Assembly (NCBI GenBank): GCA_964553615.1
Contig: CAZKMA010000002.1
Location: forward strand, 1 to 64,000
DNA from: DATKUC01 sp964553615
Lineage (GTDB): Bacteria; Spirochaetota; Spirochaetia; DSM-27196; DATKUC01
DNA: 64,000 nt
Direction: 5' to 3'
This document shows, in pieces, positions 51,970-61,434 of this stretch. Both the position numbers and the translations under genes were made by a program. The notes below the pieces were generated by a model. The model worked only from the letters and a program-made list of their open reading frames with translations. It was not told the origin of the DNA and made no database searches. Position 1 is the stretch's first letter, and each line of letters begins with the position of its first letter.

Positions 51970-53796
51970 CTATAGCTCGCGGACCGCACCACGATCCGCA
52001 GACGTAACATGTTTCGCATACAGCTTCAGTGCCTGCGAGACCGTGCGCTCCCGGGGCCCGGGTGTAAACGCATCATCTCCGCGAGACTCCTCCTCTTTGC
52101 GCCGCTCGGCAAGCTCCGCCTCGCTCAGCCGTATGTTGATGGTGCGGCCGGGTATGTCTATATCGATGATGTCGCCGTCCCTGACAAGCGCAATTCCGCC
52201 ACCGGATGCAGCCTCCGGAGACACGTGGCCTATGGAGAGCCCACTTGTTCCGCCGGAAAACCTGCCGTCGGTTACCAGCGCACACTCTTTGCCCAGATGC
52301 ATGCTCTTGATATAGCTTGTCGGGTACAGCATCTCCTGCATTCCGGGCCCGCCTTTCGGTCCCTCGTAACGGATTACAACTACATCGCCCGCCTTCACCC
52401 TGCCCTCGAGGATACCGTCGCACGCTGAATCCTGGCTGTTGAAGACCTTCGCGGTGCCCGAGAATTTCAGGATGGATGAATCGACACCCGCCGTCTTCAC
52501 GATCGAACCATTCTCGGCGAGATTCCCGGAGAGGACCGCGAGGCCACCGTCCGGATAGTAGCAGTGCTCCATATCCCGAATGCAGCCGGAAACACGATCC
52601 CGGTCGAGTTCCTTGAACCGTGATGCCTGCGATCCCATGGTACGGCTGGGGACGCCTGCAGGCGCGCTTTCGTACACGAAAGCAGCCTCTTTCGGGATTT
52701 TTTCCTGCATGAGATCAAAACGATCCATCGCCTGGCCAAGCGTCAGGCCGTCGGCCCGGTAAACGTCTCGGGAAATGAGGCCTCCGCGGTTGAGTTCTGC
52801 CATGATGGAGAGGATCCCGCCTGCCCGATTAACGTCCTCGACGTGAAACTGTGAGCTTGGCGCAACCTTGCACAGACATGGAATCTTGCGCGAGAGGTCA
52901 TCAATGTCCTTCATGGTGAAGTCCACGCCCGCTTCGTGGGCAATTGCGAGAAGATGGAGAACGGTGTTGGTCGACCCCCCCATGGCAATGTCGAGTGCCA
53001 TGGAGTTCATGAACGCCGCCTTGCTTGCTATCGAACGGGGAAGAACGGTTTCATCTTCTTCTCCGTAGTACCGGTTCGCCATCTGCACAATACGCCGCCC
53101 GGCCTGCTCAAACAGCTCGAGCCGGTTCACGTGAGTTGCAACGATGGTCCCGTTTCCGGGAAGCGCAAGTCCGAGAGCCTCATTCAGACAGTTCATGGAG
53201 TTCGCAGTAAACATTCCCGAGCAGGAACCGCAAGTCGGACATGCAGCGGCTTCAACCTGCGCCATTTCATCGTCGGAAACAGATGCATCCGCCGACAAAA
53301 CCATTGCGTCCACCAGATCGTATCGCTTGTCGCCAATGCGACCGGCCTCCATTGGTCCGCCGGAGACAAAGATGGTCGGAATATTCAACCGCATTGCTGC
53401 TATGAGCATGCCCGGCGTTATCTTGTCGCAATTGGAAATACAGACAAGAGCATCTGCCTGGTGTGCATTGACCATGTACTCCACGCTGTCGGCAATGAGA
53501 TCCCGTGACGGCAGTGAGTAGAGCATGCCGTCGTGACCCATGGCGATGCCATCGTCTACCGCGATCGTATTGAACTCGGAGGCATAGCACCCTTCTGCTT
53601 CAATGACAGCTTTCACACGCTGACCAATATCGTGCAGGTGGGTGTGCCCGGGAACGAACTGAGTGAACGAGTTCGCAATTGCAATGATCGGTTTGCCCAT
53701 CTGCTCGGTCTTCATGCCCGCGGCACGCCACAGACTTCGTGCCCCTGCCATTCGGCGTCCCATCGTTGTTGTCGCACTTCGCAATCGAATTGCCAT
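51970..53796 (-). CDS. ilvD: Dihydroxy-acid dehydratase
   Basis: Fe-S enzyme of valine, isoleucine and pantothenate synthesis. 608 residues with the cluster cysteines in CISNCDKITPGMLIA and ACPTCGSCSGMFTANSMNCL, DDGIAMGHDGMLYSLPSR near the start and TDGRFSGGTSGLSIGHVSPEAASGG near the end. Oxygen-labile enzymes of this type fit an anaerobe. GGAGGAG before ATG 53796. Confidence 0.96.
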   Translation of the reverse strand: MAIRLRSATTTMGRRMAGARSLWRAAGMKTEQMGKPIIAIANSFTQFVPGHTHLHDIGQRVKAVIEAEGCYASEFNTIAVDDGIAMGHDGMLYSLPSRDLIADSVEYMVNAHQADALVCISNCDKITPGMLIAAMRLNIPTIFVSGGPMEAGRIGDKRYDLVDAMVLSADASVSDDEMAQVEAAACPTCGSCSGMFTANSMNCLNEALGLALPGNGTIVATHVNRLELFEQAGRRIVQMANRYYGEEDETVLPRSIASKAAFMNSMALDIAMGGSTNTVLHLLAIAHEAGVDFTMKDIDDLSRKIPCLCKVAPSSQFHVEDVNRAGGILSIMAELNRGGLISRDVYRADGLTLGQAMDRFDLMQEKIPKEAAFVYESAPAGVPSRTMGSQASRFKELDRDRVSGCIRDMEHCYYPDGGLAVLSGNLAENGSIVKTAGVDSSILKFSGTAKVFNSQDSACDGILEGRVKAGDVVVIRYEGPKGGPGMQEMLYPTSYIKSMHLGKECALVTDGRFSGGTSGLSIGHVSPEAASGGGIALVRDGDIIDIDIPGRTINIRLSEAELAERRKEEESRGDDAFTPGPRERTVSQALKLYAKHVTSADRGAVREL

Positions 53797-53814
53797 ACTA
53801 TCTCCTCCGTCTAT

Positions 53815-53843
53815 ACTTTACTTTCTCAGTCGGGACGGGTCAA
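53815..53843 (-). promoter_or_regulatory. ilvD promoter
   Basis: TTGACC (53843-53838), 17 bases, TAAAGT (53820-53815), 18 bases before the ATG. Between this and the EIIA stop at 53971 only a GC-rich imperfect hairpin is visible. Confidence 0.5.
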
Positions 53844-53970
53844 CAATCAAGCGGTGGGTGAAAGCTGCTGAAGGATGCGATACTTCAAGCGGGAGAATGG
53901 GATATTTCCGTCCTGGCCGCAGCTGTAGCTACGGTCGCCGCAGCAGTAGCGGGGCCGCTGCGGTGGTCGT

Positions 53971-54438
53971 TCAGAGCCGCTGCAGATCCTCCATCTGGAC
54001 GATGAGATCATATACATCCCGCGGGTCCGTACAATCCATTATCTTGCTCAGAAAGTTCGGCGTACCCACGAGTCGGGCCGTTTTCTTCAGTATGGTCAGA
54101 TGCTTGTCCGCCTCGTACCGGTCGTCTATCAGCAACATGACCACGCGCACCGGCTTTCCGTCCGGTGCTCCATAGTCGATTCCTTCCCGGGAAATGCCGA
54201 ATACGCCAACGGTCTTCTTGAAAAGCCACAACGACGCGTGCGGAAGCGCGATATTCGGCGCCACGAGCGTACTCATGACGCTTTCGCGCTGCCACAAAGC
54301 ATCCATTACCCGGTCGGCGTCAGAGATTGCTCCGCTCACGTCGAGGAAGGATACAAGCTCGTGGAAAAGCTCGGTCTTTGTCTTGCTTGCGAGATCAACC
54401 ACGATTCGGTCAACGGTGAATATTTCGGAAAGCAACAT
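53971..54438 (-). CDS. PTS EIIA type-2 (fructose/nitrogen) domain protein
   Basis: 155-residue single-domain EIIA. Phosphorylation site His67 in NIALPHASL, followed by the family pattern GIDYGAPDGKPVRVVMLLIDD. No EIIB, EIIC or HPr is nearby, so a regulatory (PtsN-like) role is more likely than sugar uptake. ATG 54438 chosen with GGAGGAG upstream; a longer open frame runs through the ntpK gene and is a shadow. Only 26 bp after ntpK, so it is probably the last gene of the V-ATPase operon. Confidence 0.82.
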   Translation of the reverse strand: MLLSEIFTVDRIVVDLASKTKTELFHELVSFLDVSGAISDADRVMDALWQRESVMSTLVAPNIALPHASLWLFKKTVGVFGISREGIDYGAPDGKPVRVVMLLIDDRYEADKHLTILKKTARLVGTPNFLSKIMDCTDPRDVYDLIVQMEDLQRL

Positions 54439-54464
54439 CACTCCGACTCCTCCTGGAACTAGGG

Positions 54465-54938
54465 CTATTTTATCAGACCACCCATCAAAATGACAGTGAC
54501 CAGCCCGAGAATTGCGTAGAATTCGGGGAACGCGGCAAGTACCAGCGTGTTGCCAAAGACGTTGTGACCGGATCCGATGGATGTAATACCAGAAGCACAC
54601 ACCTGCCCCATCTTGATCCCGGAATAGAGGTTTACCGCGCCCAGACCGACACCGGCGCCAAAGACAATTGCTGCCTGGTATATCGTCATGTGCGGCGACA
54701 TGTAACCCGAATAGATAATGTAGCCGACGAATCCGTACAGACCCTGCGTCGACGGAAGAGCCGAAAGCACAAGGTTCACACCAAAAGTTTCCGGACGTTT
54801 CCGGATTGCACCAATTACCGAATTTCCGGCGGTCACAATACCAATCGCAGAGCCGATCCCTGAAAGCCCGAACATCAGGCCCAGTCCAAGTGCCGCCCAC
54901 GTGATATTACCACCTACTGCAGCTGCATACGCTCCCAT
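54465..54938 (-). CDS. ntpK: V-type ATPase proteolipid subunit K
   Basis: 157-residue, four-helix (two-hairpin) rotor-ring subunit. The ion carboxylate Glu139 lies in helix 4 (AAFPEFYAILG); the first hairpin has Thr64-Gln65 (LPSTQGLYGF) and no acid. Leu61, Thr64, Gln65, Tyr68, Gln112 and Glu139 match the Na+ ligand set of Enterococcus hirae NtpK, so Na+ coupling is predicted. GGAGG before ATG. 80 bp after ntpI. Confidence 0.93.
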   Translation of the reverse strand: MGAYAAAVGGNITWAALGLGLMFGLSGIGSAIGIVTAGNSVIGAIRKRPETFGVNLVLSALPSTQGLYGFVGYIIYSGYMSPHMTIYQAAIVFGAGVGLGAVNLYSGIKMGQVCASGITSIGSGHNVFGNTLVLAAFPEFYAILGLVTVILMGGLIK

Positions 54939-55018
54939 CAGAATCCTCCAAGTCTCATAAATCTGTAGTCGTTCTATGTTATGTTCGCTCGCTGGACATC
55001 AGCATGCGAATTAATATT

Positions 55019-56887
55019 TCAGGATTTCAACTCAAACGGGCGATACTCAACGCCTCCGCCCTTGAAGCCGACTGAATTGTAAAACTCCACAAAGGTAAGC
55101 CTCAAGGAATGAACAAAAGCCGACAACAGGCCGATGGCGAGATTCACGCCCGTCCCGATAAGAAGCACCAGTACCATCGGGATGATACCCCACCATGCAT
55201 GGCCTCTCACCATCATGGCAAGATTGATAATGGTCTCTCCCAGCAACGCACCGGACAGACCAAGGGCAAAAAGTCTGAGGTACGACAGGATGTAACCCGG
55301 TACGGTGGTTGCAAGTTCATAAAGCTCCCACAATCCAAAGAGTGGACGGAGGAATATCCTCTTTTCCAGACTGTTGAACAGCAGCAGGAGCAGCAACCCG
55401 ACGCCGATCATGCCGAACCCGATCAACTGAGAAGCCGGGATTGCAGCAACGGCCGCCCCAAATGGAATCGGTCCCACCTTGAACGAAGTTCCAAGCACGT
55501 GCAACGCTGCAAGGACTATTCCAAGAAGCATCAGCACAATGCCGGCGGGCTTCAGCGCCGCAACCGGTCCGTGGGCTCTCACTTGATTTATTGCGCGAAG
55601 CACGTACCCGAAGGTTATCTGCACAATACCGAGCGTGATGGCAAGCATCATTGCGCTGTTCACGGTGCCAAAAAGCACAGCCCGAGAAAGTACGGTGTGC
55701 CCGCCCGCTATTTCTGTTATCTTGATCCCGAAGACATCATTGAGCAGCACGCCGAAAACGACGACCGAGGACGCAAGGATAATTCCAAGGTACAACAGAG
55801 GCCGCACTGCCTTTTCTTTGATTACGGCAAATGCTACAATTCCAACGATCAGGAGGAGAATTCCGTAGCCGACATCCGCAACGCAGAGTCCGAAGAAGAT
55901 CGCATAGAACGGTGCAAAAAACGGCGTGGGGTCCAGCTCCCGATAATTCGGCACACTGAAGATACGAAGTATGGGCTCGAAGAGCCGTGCGAAGCTGCCG
56001 TTGTGAAGTTTTACCGGCACCTTGTCCTCCGCTTCGGGCTCCTCCAGAAAAAATGCCGCCTCCGCGTTATTCAGAAACTCCTCGAGGCGCTCTCGCTGCC
56101 TGAGTGGAATCCATCCGGTGAGAATGAAGAGGTGCCCCTCTCCTGCGTCCTGAACACTTCCGGCGACAACCTTATAGGAAAGCTCATTCTGCAGTTCGGC
56201 AATCCGCCGCGTTATTGTTTCGCGATACTGAATCAGCGCATCAATCTCGGCGAACGCCTCCTTCAGGCCGGTTTCCACCGTTGCCATCCGCTCGCGAACG
56301 ATAGAGGCGTTCCGTTCAGGCAACCGCTCTTCGGGAACCGGAATCGTCGGCGCGTCTTCCCCTGCCGGACCGACTATCGCGAAAAAGATCGAACCACCGT
56401 CTTCGAACAGGGATACGAATGACCGATTTCCATCCGCGTTCATCTCGGCGGCAAATTCCTCCGCGGCAGCTCGTGGTGCAGAATGGAAGGTCATACGCAA
56501 CCCGTACTGGTCCAGACCTTCAATCTTCTCGGGATCGAAGTTACCCCATCGTTCGGCAGTTGCGAGCTCCCGCTCGAGCTGCGTGTGTTCGGTCTCATAC
56601 CCTTCGATTCGTACGCGAAGGAGGTCGACCTTTTTGATGAGGTCATCGACCTTCCCCGGGTAGGCAGCATTCTCAACCGGCTCCGTCAGCTCGGCGGCGC
56701 GAGCCTGAAGATAGTCCCGATGCTGTACAATACGGGAAATGCGGGAGGCCAGGCGGGCCGTCTCAGGATTCTCCTCCACCTGACGCTGTTCAATATGAAC
56801 CACTCCGAACTTCTGCAGCCCTTCGAGGAACTCATCGCGCGAAGCCGGCCTGAAAAGTAATGTGAGCTTGCTCATTGGTTCAACCAT
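55019..56887 (-). CDS. ntpI: V-type ATPase subunit I (a-subunit)
   Basis: 622 residues; stator that forms the ion half-channels. Soluble N-terminal half with coiled-coil stretches (~50-110, ~225-260) and seven or eight hydrophobic helices from ~315 onwards, including LFALGLSGALLGETIINLA, which carries the region of the essential arginine (SYLRLFALGLSG). Eight-bp overlap with ntpD and a strong GGAGG site. Confidence 0.93.
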   Translation of the reverse strand: MVEPMSKLTLLFRPASRDEFLEGLQKFGVVHIEQRQVEENPETARLASRISRIVQHRDYLQARAAELTEPVENAAYPGKVDDLIKKVDLLRVRIEGYETEHTQLERELATAERWGNFDPEKIEGLDQYGLRMTFHSAPRAAAEEFAAEMNADGNRSFVSLFEDGGSIFFAIVGPAGEDAPTIPVPEERLPERNASIVRERMATVETGLKEAFAEIDALIQYRETITRRIAELQNELSYKVVAGSVQDAGEGHLFILTGWIPLRQRERLEEFLNNAEAAFFLEEPEAEDKVPVKLHNGSFARLFEPILRIFSVPNYRELDPTPFFAPFYAIFFGLCVADVGYGILLLIVGIVAFAVIKEKAVRPLLYLGIILASSVVVFGVLLNDVFGIKITEIAGGHTVLSRAVLFGTVNSAMMLAITLGIVQITFGYVLRAINQVRAHGPVAALKPAGIVLMLLGIVLAALHVLGTSFKVGPIPFGAAVAAIPASQLIGFGMIGVGLLLLLLFNSLEKRIFLRPLFGLWELYELATTVPGYILSYLRLFALGLSGALLGETIINLAMMVRGHAWWGIIPMVLVLLIGTGVNLAIGLLSAFVHSLRLTFVEFYNSVGFKGGGVEYRPFELKS

Positions 56888-57497
56888 GTGCAGCCTCCTC
56901 CGCGAACTCTGCCTGTTCCGCTCGCTGCTTCATCATCTTCTGCACGCTCGTATCCAGATTCGCGACGTCTTCCAGGTAGCCTTTGATCTTACGAATTGCC
57001 TCGGTATAGGCGGGGATCTGAACCTTCTCGTACAGATTGACCTTCTGCGTCGTTTTCCGTCGGGCGGACTGAATGACCGCGATTCCCTTGGAAACGACCT
57101 CCATTCGGGTGAGCATGCCGGTCAGATCACGAAGAATTCTGACTCCGGTGGAGACCCATAACGGTCGATGAAACCGGGAGAAATCCCGGATATTCCAATC
57201 GATCCGATCAACATCCGGAACCTCTACCCCCGCTATACGTGTCTTCTTGATTATGATGTCCTTGAGCTCGTAGATCTCTGACGGGAACTCCGCCCAGAGG
57301 CGGATATCGCTGCGAAGCTGCGAGAGCCGGGCCTCGTACTCGGCCTCGAGCCGCGCGTACTCATCTTTCTGTTTCTTCTCCGTAACGCGAAGCGCCGCTT
57401 CCTTGCTCTTCAGAATGGGAAGGGCGGATTCGCGCATCTTCAATTGCCGCTGCAGCCCCTGCATGGCGACCTTGTTGAACTGATACTTCAATTCCAC
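56880..57497 (-). CDS. ntpD: V-type ATPase subunit D (central stalk)
   Basis: About 205 residues, long antiparallel coiled coil: VELKYQFNKVAMQGLQRQLKMRESALPILKSKEAAL at the N-terminus and RRKTTQKVNLYEKVQIPAYTEAIRKIKGYLED at the C-terminus, as in bacterial and archaeal D subunits. GTG 57497 is chosen because GAGG lies eight bases upstream and it begins 10 bp after the ntpB stop; the open frame continues upstream but overlaps ntpB. Confidence 0.9.
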   Translation of the reverse strand: MELKYQFNKVAMQGLQRQLKMRESALPILKSKEAALRVTEKKQKDEYARLEAEYEARLSQLRSDIRLWAEFPSEIYELKDIIIKKTRIAGVEVPDVDRIDWNIRDFSRFHRPLWVSTGVRILRDLTGMLTRMEVVSKGIAVIQSARRKTTQKVNLYEKVQIPAYTEAIRKIKGYLEDVANLDTSVQKMMKQRAEQAEFAEEAAHG

Positions 57498-57507
57498 GAC
57501 TTGCGCC

Positions 57508-58833
57508 TCACTGTCCCTTCCAGTACTTCTCGAGGACGGCTTCCTTGATGCCGAGTTCGGACCGGTGAAAATACTTACCAAGAAGCTCCCACGCCTTGTC
57601 GAGCATCTGTTCGATCTCCAGATTTACGTCGATTGCGAGCAGTTCCTCTGAATAGTCACGGGCAAATCGAATAGCTCGCGTGTCGTAGTCCGTCAGCTCG
57701 AAACCGTTGTCTCGCTTTGTCCGAGCATTCGCAGCATCCGAATAGAGGCGAACTGCGGCATTCATGACCTGCGGATGATCCTCTCGTGTCTTCTTGCCGA
57801 TGACCAGCTGCTTGAGCCGGGACAGGGACCGGAATGGGTCGACTATGACCCGGTTAATGTCGCTGTCTTTTCGAAGGAACAGCTGACCTTCGGTAATGTA
57901 TCCCGTGTTGTCGGGCACCGCGTGAGTAATGTCTCCACCGGCAAGAGTTGTAACGGCGATGATTGTAATTGCCCCGCCATTCGGAAATTGGGCAGCCTTT
58001 TCGTATATCTTTGCAAGGTCTGAATAGAGCGAGCCCGGCATGGAGTCTTTGGAAGGAATACGGTCCATCTTGTTTGCGACAATGGCCAGGGCATCCGCGT
58101 AGAGCGTCATGTCAGTCAGGAGAACGAGAACACTCTCTCCGTGTTCTACCGCAAAGTACTCGGCAGTGGTCAGAGCCATATCCGGTATGAGCAGCCGCTC
58201 AATGGCGGAATCATCGGTCGTATTGATGTAACTTATGATCTTGTCCAGACTACCCGCATTGTCGAAAAGTTCACGATAATACAGGTAGTCATCGTTGGAC
58301 ATTCCCATGCCGCCAAGAATAATCTTGTCCGCCTGGGCACGGAGGGCAACATCCGCCATGACCTGATTGTACGGTTGATCGGGATCCGCAAAGAACGGGA
58401 TTTTCTGTCCGGTAACAATGGTATTATTCAGGTCGATGCCCGCAATACCGGTTGCAATGAGCTCGGACGGCTGCAACCTGCGTACCGGATTCAGCGATGG
58501 CCCGCCTATCTCCATCTCTATTCCCTCGATGCGTGGTCCACCATCCAATGGCTCGCCATAGGCGTTGAAGAAACGCCCCGCAACGTGCGGTGAAATCTGA
58601 ATCGTCGGCGGCTTTCCGGTGAATACCACCTCGGCGTCGGTGCCTATGCCTTCGGTGCCTTCAAAGATCTGGAGGGTTACCTCGTCGCCATCTATCTTGA
58701 GTACCTGGGCGTGTCTGCCGGCGACGTAGGCGAGCTCTTCGTTTGAGACGTCCGTTGCATGGAGAGAACATGTGGCTTTCGTGATTTTCGACAACTTCCG
58801 GTAAACGCGCTGGAATGCCTTTGTTTCGTTCAT
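57508..58833 (-). CDS. ntpB: V-type ATPase subunit B
   Basis: 441-residue non-catalytic subunit of the V1 head. GRFFNAYGEPLDGGP, the degenerate P-loop region, the SDAVERLL-like segment DDSAIERLLIPDMALTTAEYFAVEH and LLTDMTLYADAL, and GYITEGQLFLRKD are typical. ATGA overlap with ntpA. Confidence 0.95.
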   Translation of the reverse strand: MNETKAFQRVYRKLSKITKATCSLHATDVSNEELAYVAGRHAQVLKIDGDEVTLQIFEGTEGIGTDAEVVFTGKPPTIQISPHVAGRFFNAYGEPLDGGPRIEGIEMEIGGPSLNPVRRLQPSELIATGIAGIDLNNTIVTGQKIPFFADPDQPYNQVMADVALRAQADKIILGGMGMSNDDYLYYRELFDNAGSLDKIISYINTTDDSAIERLLIPDMALTTAEYFAVEHGESVLVLLTDMTLYADALAIVANKMDRIPSKDSMPGSLYSDLAKIYEKAAQFPNGGAITIIAVTTLAGGDITHAVPDNTGYITEGQLFLRKDSDINRVIVDPFRSLSRLKQLVIGKKTREDHPQVMNAAVRLYSDAANARTKRDNGFELTDYDTRAIRFARDYSEELLAIDVNLEIEQMLDKAWELLGKYFHRSELGIKEAVLEKYWKGQ

Positions 58834-60599
58834 TGTGCGGCCCCCTCTGTCGCGGCTCGTTCGCCGACGATTGCATCGAGCTCATCCGCGTGCCGCTTGA
58901 ACTCGTCTGAATGAAACTCGCTGTAATTCATCTGCTTGAGCGAGTTGATGACTCGCTTGAAGTAAGTAGCAACCTGCTCGAAGGTGTCGAACGTAAACTC
59001 CCGGGCGCAGATATCCAGGACAAGATCGAGCATGTACTTCTGCCGATCAAGCGGGGAAACCGAATCTATGGCATCGAAGGCGTCCTGCTGCATGAGCACG
59101 AAGTCTATCGTTTCGGATTTCCAGAAGGTGGTGTGATAATCTATTGGCACTCCGTCATCGCCAAGGATGTTGATCTGGTCATTCGACTCTTTGCCGCGCT
59201 GCGACCAGTTTTTCGCTTCGAGTACCTTGTCCACCCAATGGGGTTCGAGATGTTCATTCAGGTACCGCATGATTTCCGGATACTCCAGATACTTGGAGTA
59301 GCTCTCCAGCGGGTCAACAGCGGGATACCGCTTGGAGTCCGCCCTGCTCTGCGACAATGCGTAGAAGCAGCGCGCCGACTTTTTCGTCGATTCTGTGACC
59401 GGCTCCTTCAGATTCCCGCCGGCAGGGGAAACGGTGCCGAGAAAAGTCACCGACCCGGTCTTCCCGTTGTTCAGCCGCACAATTCCCGCACGTGAATAGA
59501 AGGACGCGATAATTGCGGGAAGGTCCATCGGAAACGCGTCCGGTCCCGGCAGTTCTTCCATTCGGTTTGACATCTCACGCAGAGCCTGCGCCCATCGGGA
59601 TGTGGAATCCGCGAGCATGAGCACGCGCAATCCCATGGCACGGTAGTATTCGGCTATGGTCATTGCGGTATAAACGGAAGCTTCCCGCGCGGCAACCGGC
59701 ATATTCGACGTATTGCAGATGATCGTAGTCCGTTCCATAAGCTTGCGACCGGTTCGAGGGTCGACCAGCTCAGGAAACTCGGTGAACAATTCTACAACCT
59801 CGTTTGCGCGCTCTCCGCAGGCTGCCATGATAATGACGTCCGCCTCTGCGTTCTTGGATACCGCGTGCTGAAGCACCGTCTTGCCGCAGCCGAAGGGCCC
59901 GGGAATGAACCCTGTTCCGCCCTCCGCTATAGGATTGAAGGTGTCGATTATCCGGACACCGGTTTCAAGCACGCGAAATGGCCGCGGCTTCTCTTTGTAA
60001 CAGGTGATTGCCCGCTTGACCGGCCATTTCTGCATCATGGTCATCTCTACCGTGTTGCCGTTGCTGTCCTTGAGAACCGCAATGGTGTCGGCTACCCGGT
60101 AGGAGCCAGGCGGCTCAACCGAATCCACCGTCCACACACCTTCAAGATGGAAAGGCACCATGATCTTGTGGTTCAGCCAGTTCTCCTTGACCTCGCCCAT
60201 CCAGTCACCTGCCCGAACGACATCCCCGACGTGGCCGTACGGAATGAAGTCGTACGTCTGGTCCCGGTCAAGCGGCTCAACAAACTCGCCGCGTTTCAGG
60301 AAGAGACCCTGTTTCTTTTCCAGATCTCCCTGAAGTCCATCATAGATCCGAGACAGGATCCCGGGTCCAAGCTCGACCTCGAGCATGTGGGCCGAAAACT
60401 CAACTTCAGCACCGGTTTTCAGTCCTCGCGTGGACTCGAATACCTGTGCGAAGGCGCGGTCTCCATTGACCCGGATTACCTCGCTCATCAGTCGATCACC
60501 CGCTGTCGAAACATAACAGATTTCATTCTGGGAAACCGGTCCATCAACTTGAATCGTCAGGAGATTGCTATTGATCCCTATTACTTTTCCGCTCGTCAT
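58830..60599 (-). CDS. ntpA: V-type ATPase catalytic subunit A
   Basis: 589 residues. Walker A GPFGCGKTVLQ (Cys where Ala is usual), GERANEV, the A-subunit non-homologous bulge region (GLFLKRGEFVEPLDRDQTYDF and following), SRWAQALREMSNRMEELPGPDAFPMDLP. GGAG ahead of ATG. Start lies 32 bp inside the DUF2764 gene. Confidence 0.96.
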   Translation of the reverse strand: MTSGKVIGINSNLLTIQVDGPVSQNEICYVSTAGDRLMSEVIRVNGDRAFAQVFESTRGLKTGAEVEFSAHMLEVELGPGILSRIYDGLQGDLEKKQGLFLKRGEFVEPLDRDQTYDFIPYGHVGDVVRAGDWMGEVKENWLNHKIMVPFHLEGVWTVDSVEPPGSYRVADTIAVLKDSNGNTVEMTMMQKWPVKRAITCYKEKPRPFRVLETGVRIIDTFNPIAEGGTGFIPGPFGCGKTVLQHAVSKNAEADVIIMAACGERANEVVELFTEFPELVDPRTGRKLMERTTIICNTSNMPVAAREASVYTAMTIAEYYRAMGLRVLMLADSTSRWAQALREMSNRMEELPGPDAFPMDLPAIIASFYSRAGIVRLNNGKTGSVTFLGTVSPAGGNLKEPVTESTKKSARCFYALSQSRADSKRYPAVDPLESYSKYLEYPEIMRYLNEHLEPHWVDKVLEAKNWSQRGKESNDQINILGDDGVPIDYHTTFWKSETIDFVLMQQDAFDAIDSVSPLDRQKYMLDLVLDICAREFTFDTFEQVATYFKRVINSLKQMNYSEFHSDEFKRHADELDAIVGERAATEGAAQ

Positions 60600-61434
60600 C
60601 TTTATTCTCTCCGATTTCTGAAAACTCCAGCGAAAACCGGACGCTGCGGCGCACCGCGCTCAGGAGCTCGCCAAGCAGCTCATCACCTTTTTCTTCACTG
60701 AGGGTCTGCCATCGTTCAACGGACTGGTACTTCAGGACGTAACTGAGTATGAACTCAGTTGAGAAAAACTCAGCTCCAACTCGTTCGTCCAGCCACTGCC
60801 AGCGGACTCTCTCCATTGCCTCTTCATGCGCAGTAAGGTCCGTGTCCTTGAATACGCGAACAAGGTCCTCGACAAACGGATACTCGGCACTGAGCCCGAA
60901 GTCCGGGGGACTGCCGGACATGATGGCATCGTATGCCTCGCCCCGGGGGACAAGCCGGTCGCGATAGGGAAATCCCTGGCTCTCCCGGCTCAGCGCGATT
61001 GTGAGATTACGCACGTCCAGCTCGTGCAGGTGGTAATCCCGCACGAAGGGCGAATCGATGTCGTTGATTCGATCATAGAAGAGGAAAGTCATTTCATCGA
61101 TTAAAGGAATATCAGGAAACGCGCGGGAGTTTCGTCGAACAATATCGAAGAACTCATCAAGAAATGGGAGGACATCCGAGCCGCCATGCGCCGCTTCCAT
61201 GATTGTCTCCCGATCGTAGCAGGTCGGGGTAAGAAAGCTGTCCTCGGAATTATGAATAGAGACAGCGTTCCGCATATCATTGAAGAGAAAGAGCTGCCGC
61301 AATGCCACGGCATCCTCCGGATGCATATTGTCGGCAAGGTATTCAAGCAGTTCTTCCAGCGTGCCCCGGGGAGCGCCATGCCCCCAGGTAAGGTCTTCCA
61401 GACTCGCTGCCAGAAAATAGTAATTGCGTGTCAC
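60568..61434 (-). CDS. DUF2764 protein, V-ATPase-associated
   Basis: 288-residue soluble, acidic, helical protein (MTRNYYFLAASLEDLTWG and RDYHLHELDVRNLTIALSR are typical). Found between E and A in the V-ATPase operons of spirochaetes and Bacteroidota. The window has no recognisable subunit C (Vma6), which would join D to the ring; DUF2764 sits in the position and size range to replace it. That role is inference. GTG start by GTGA overlap with ntpE; long overlap with ntpA. Confidence 0.85.
   Translation of the reverse strand: MTRNYYFLAASLEDLTWGHGAPRGTLEELLEYLADNMHPEDAVALRQLFLFNDMRNAVSIHNSEDSFLTPTCYDRETIMEAAHGGSDVLPFLDEFFDIVRRNSRAFPDIPLIDEMTFLFYDRINDIDSPFVRDYHLHELDVRNLTIALSRESQGFPYRDRLVPRGEAYDAIMSGSPPDFGLSAEYPFVEDLVRVFKDTDLTAHEEAMERVRWQWLDERVGAEFFSTEFILSYVLKYQSVERWQTLSEEKGDELLGELLSAVRRSVRFSLEFSEIGENKDDERKSNRDQ

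Noticed and set aside
54439..54900. Upstream extension of the EIIA gene into ntpK
   Set aside because: The added residues come from reading ntpK out of frame; the ATG at 54438 has its own ribosome-binding site.
55109..56422. 437-codon open frame antisense to ntpI
   Set aside because: Low-complexity, His/Arg/Gln-rich translation with no family signature; shadow of the V-ATPase subunit I gene.
57498..57581. Upstream extension of ntpD (MVSIFTGPNSAS...)
   Set aside because: Lies inside ntpB in another frame and is unlike D subunits; GTG 57497 with GAGG upstream is better.
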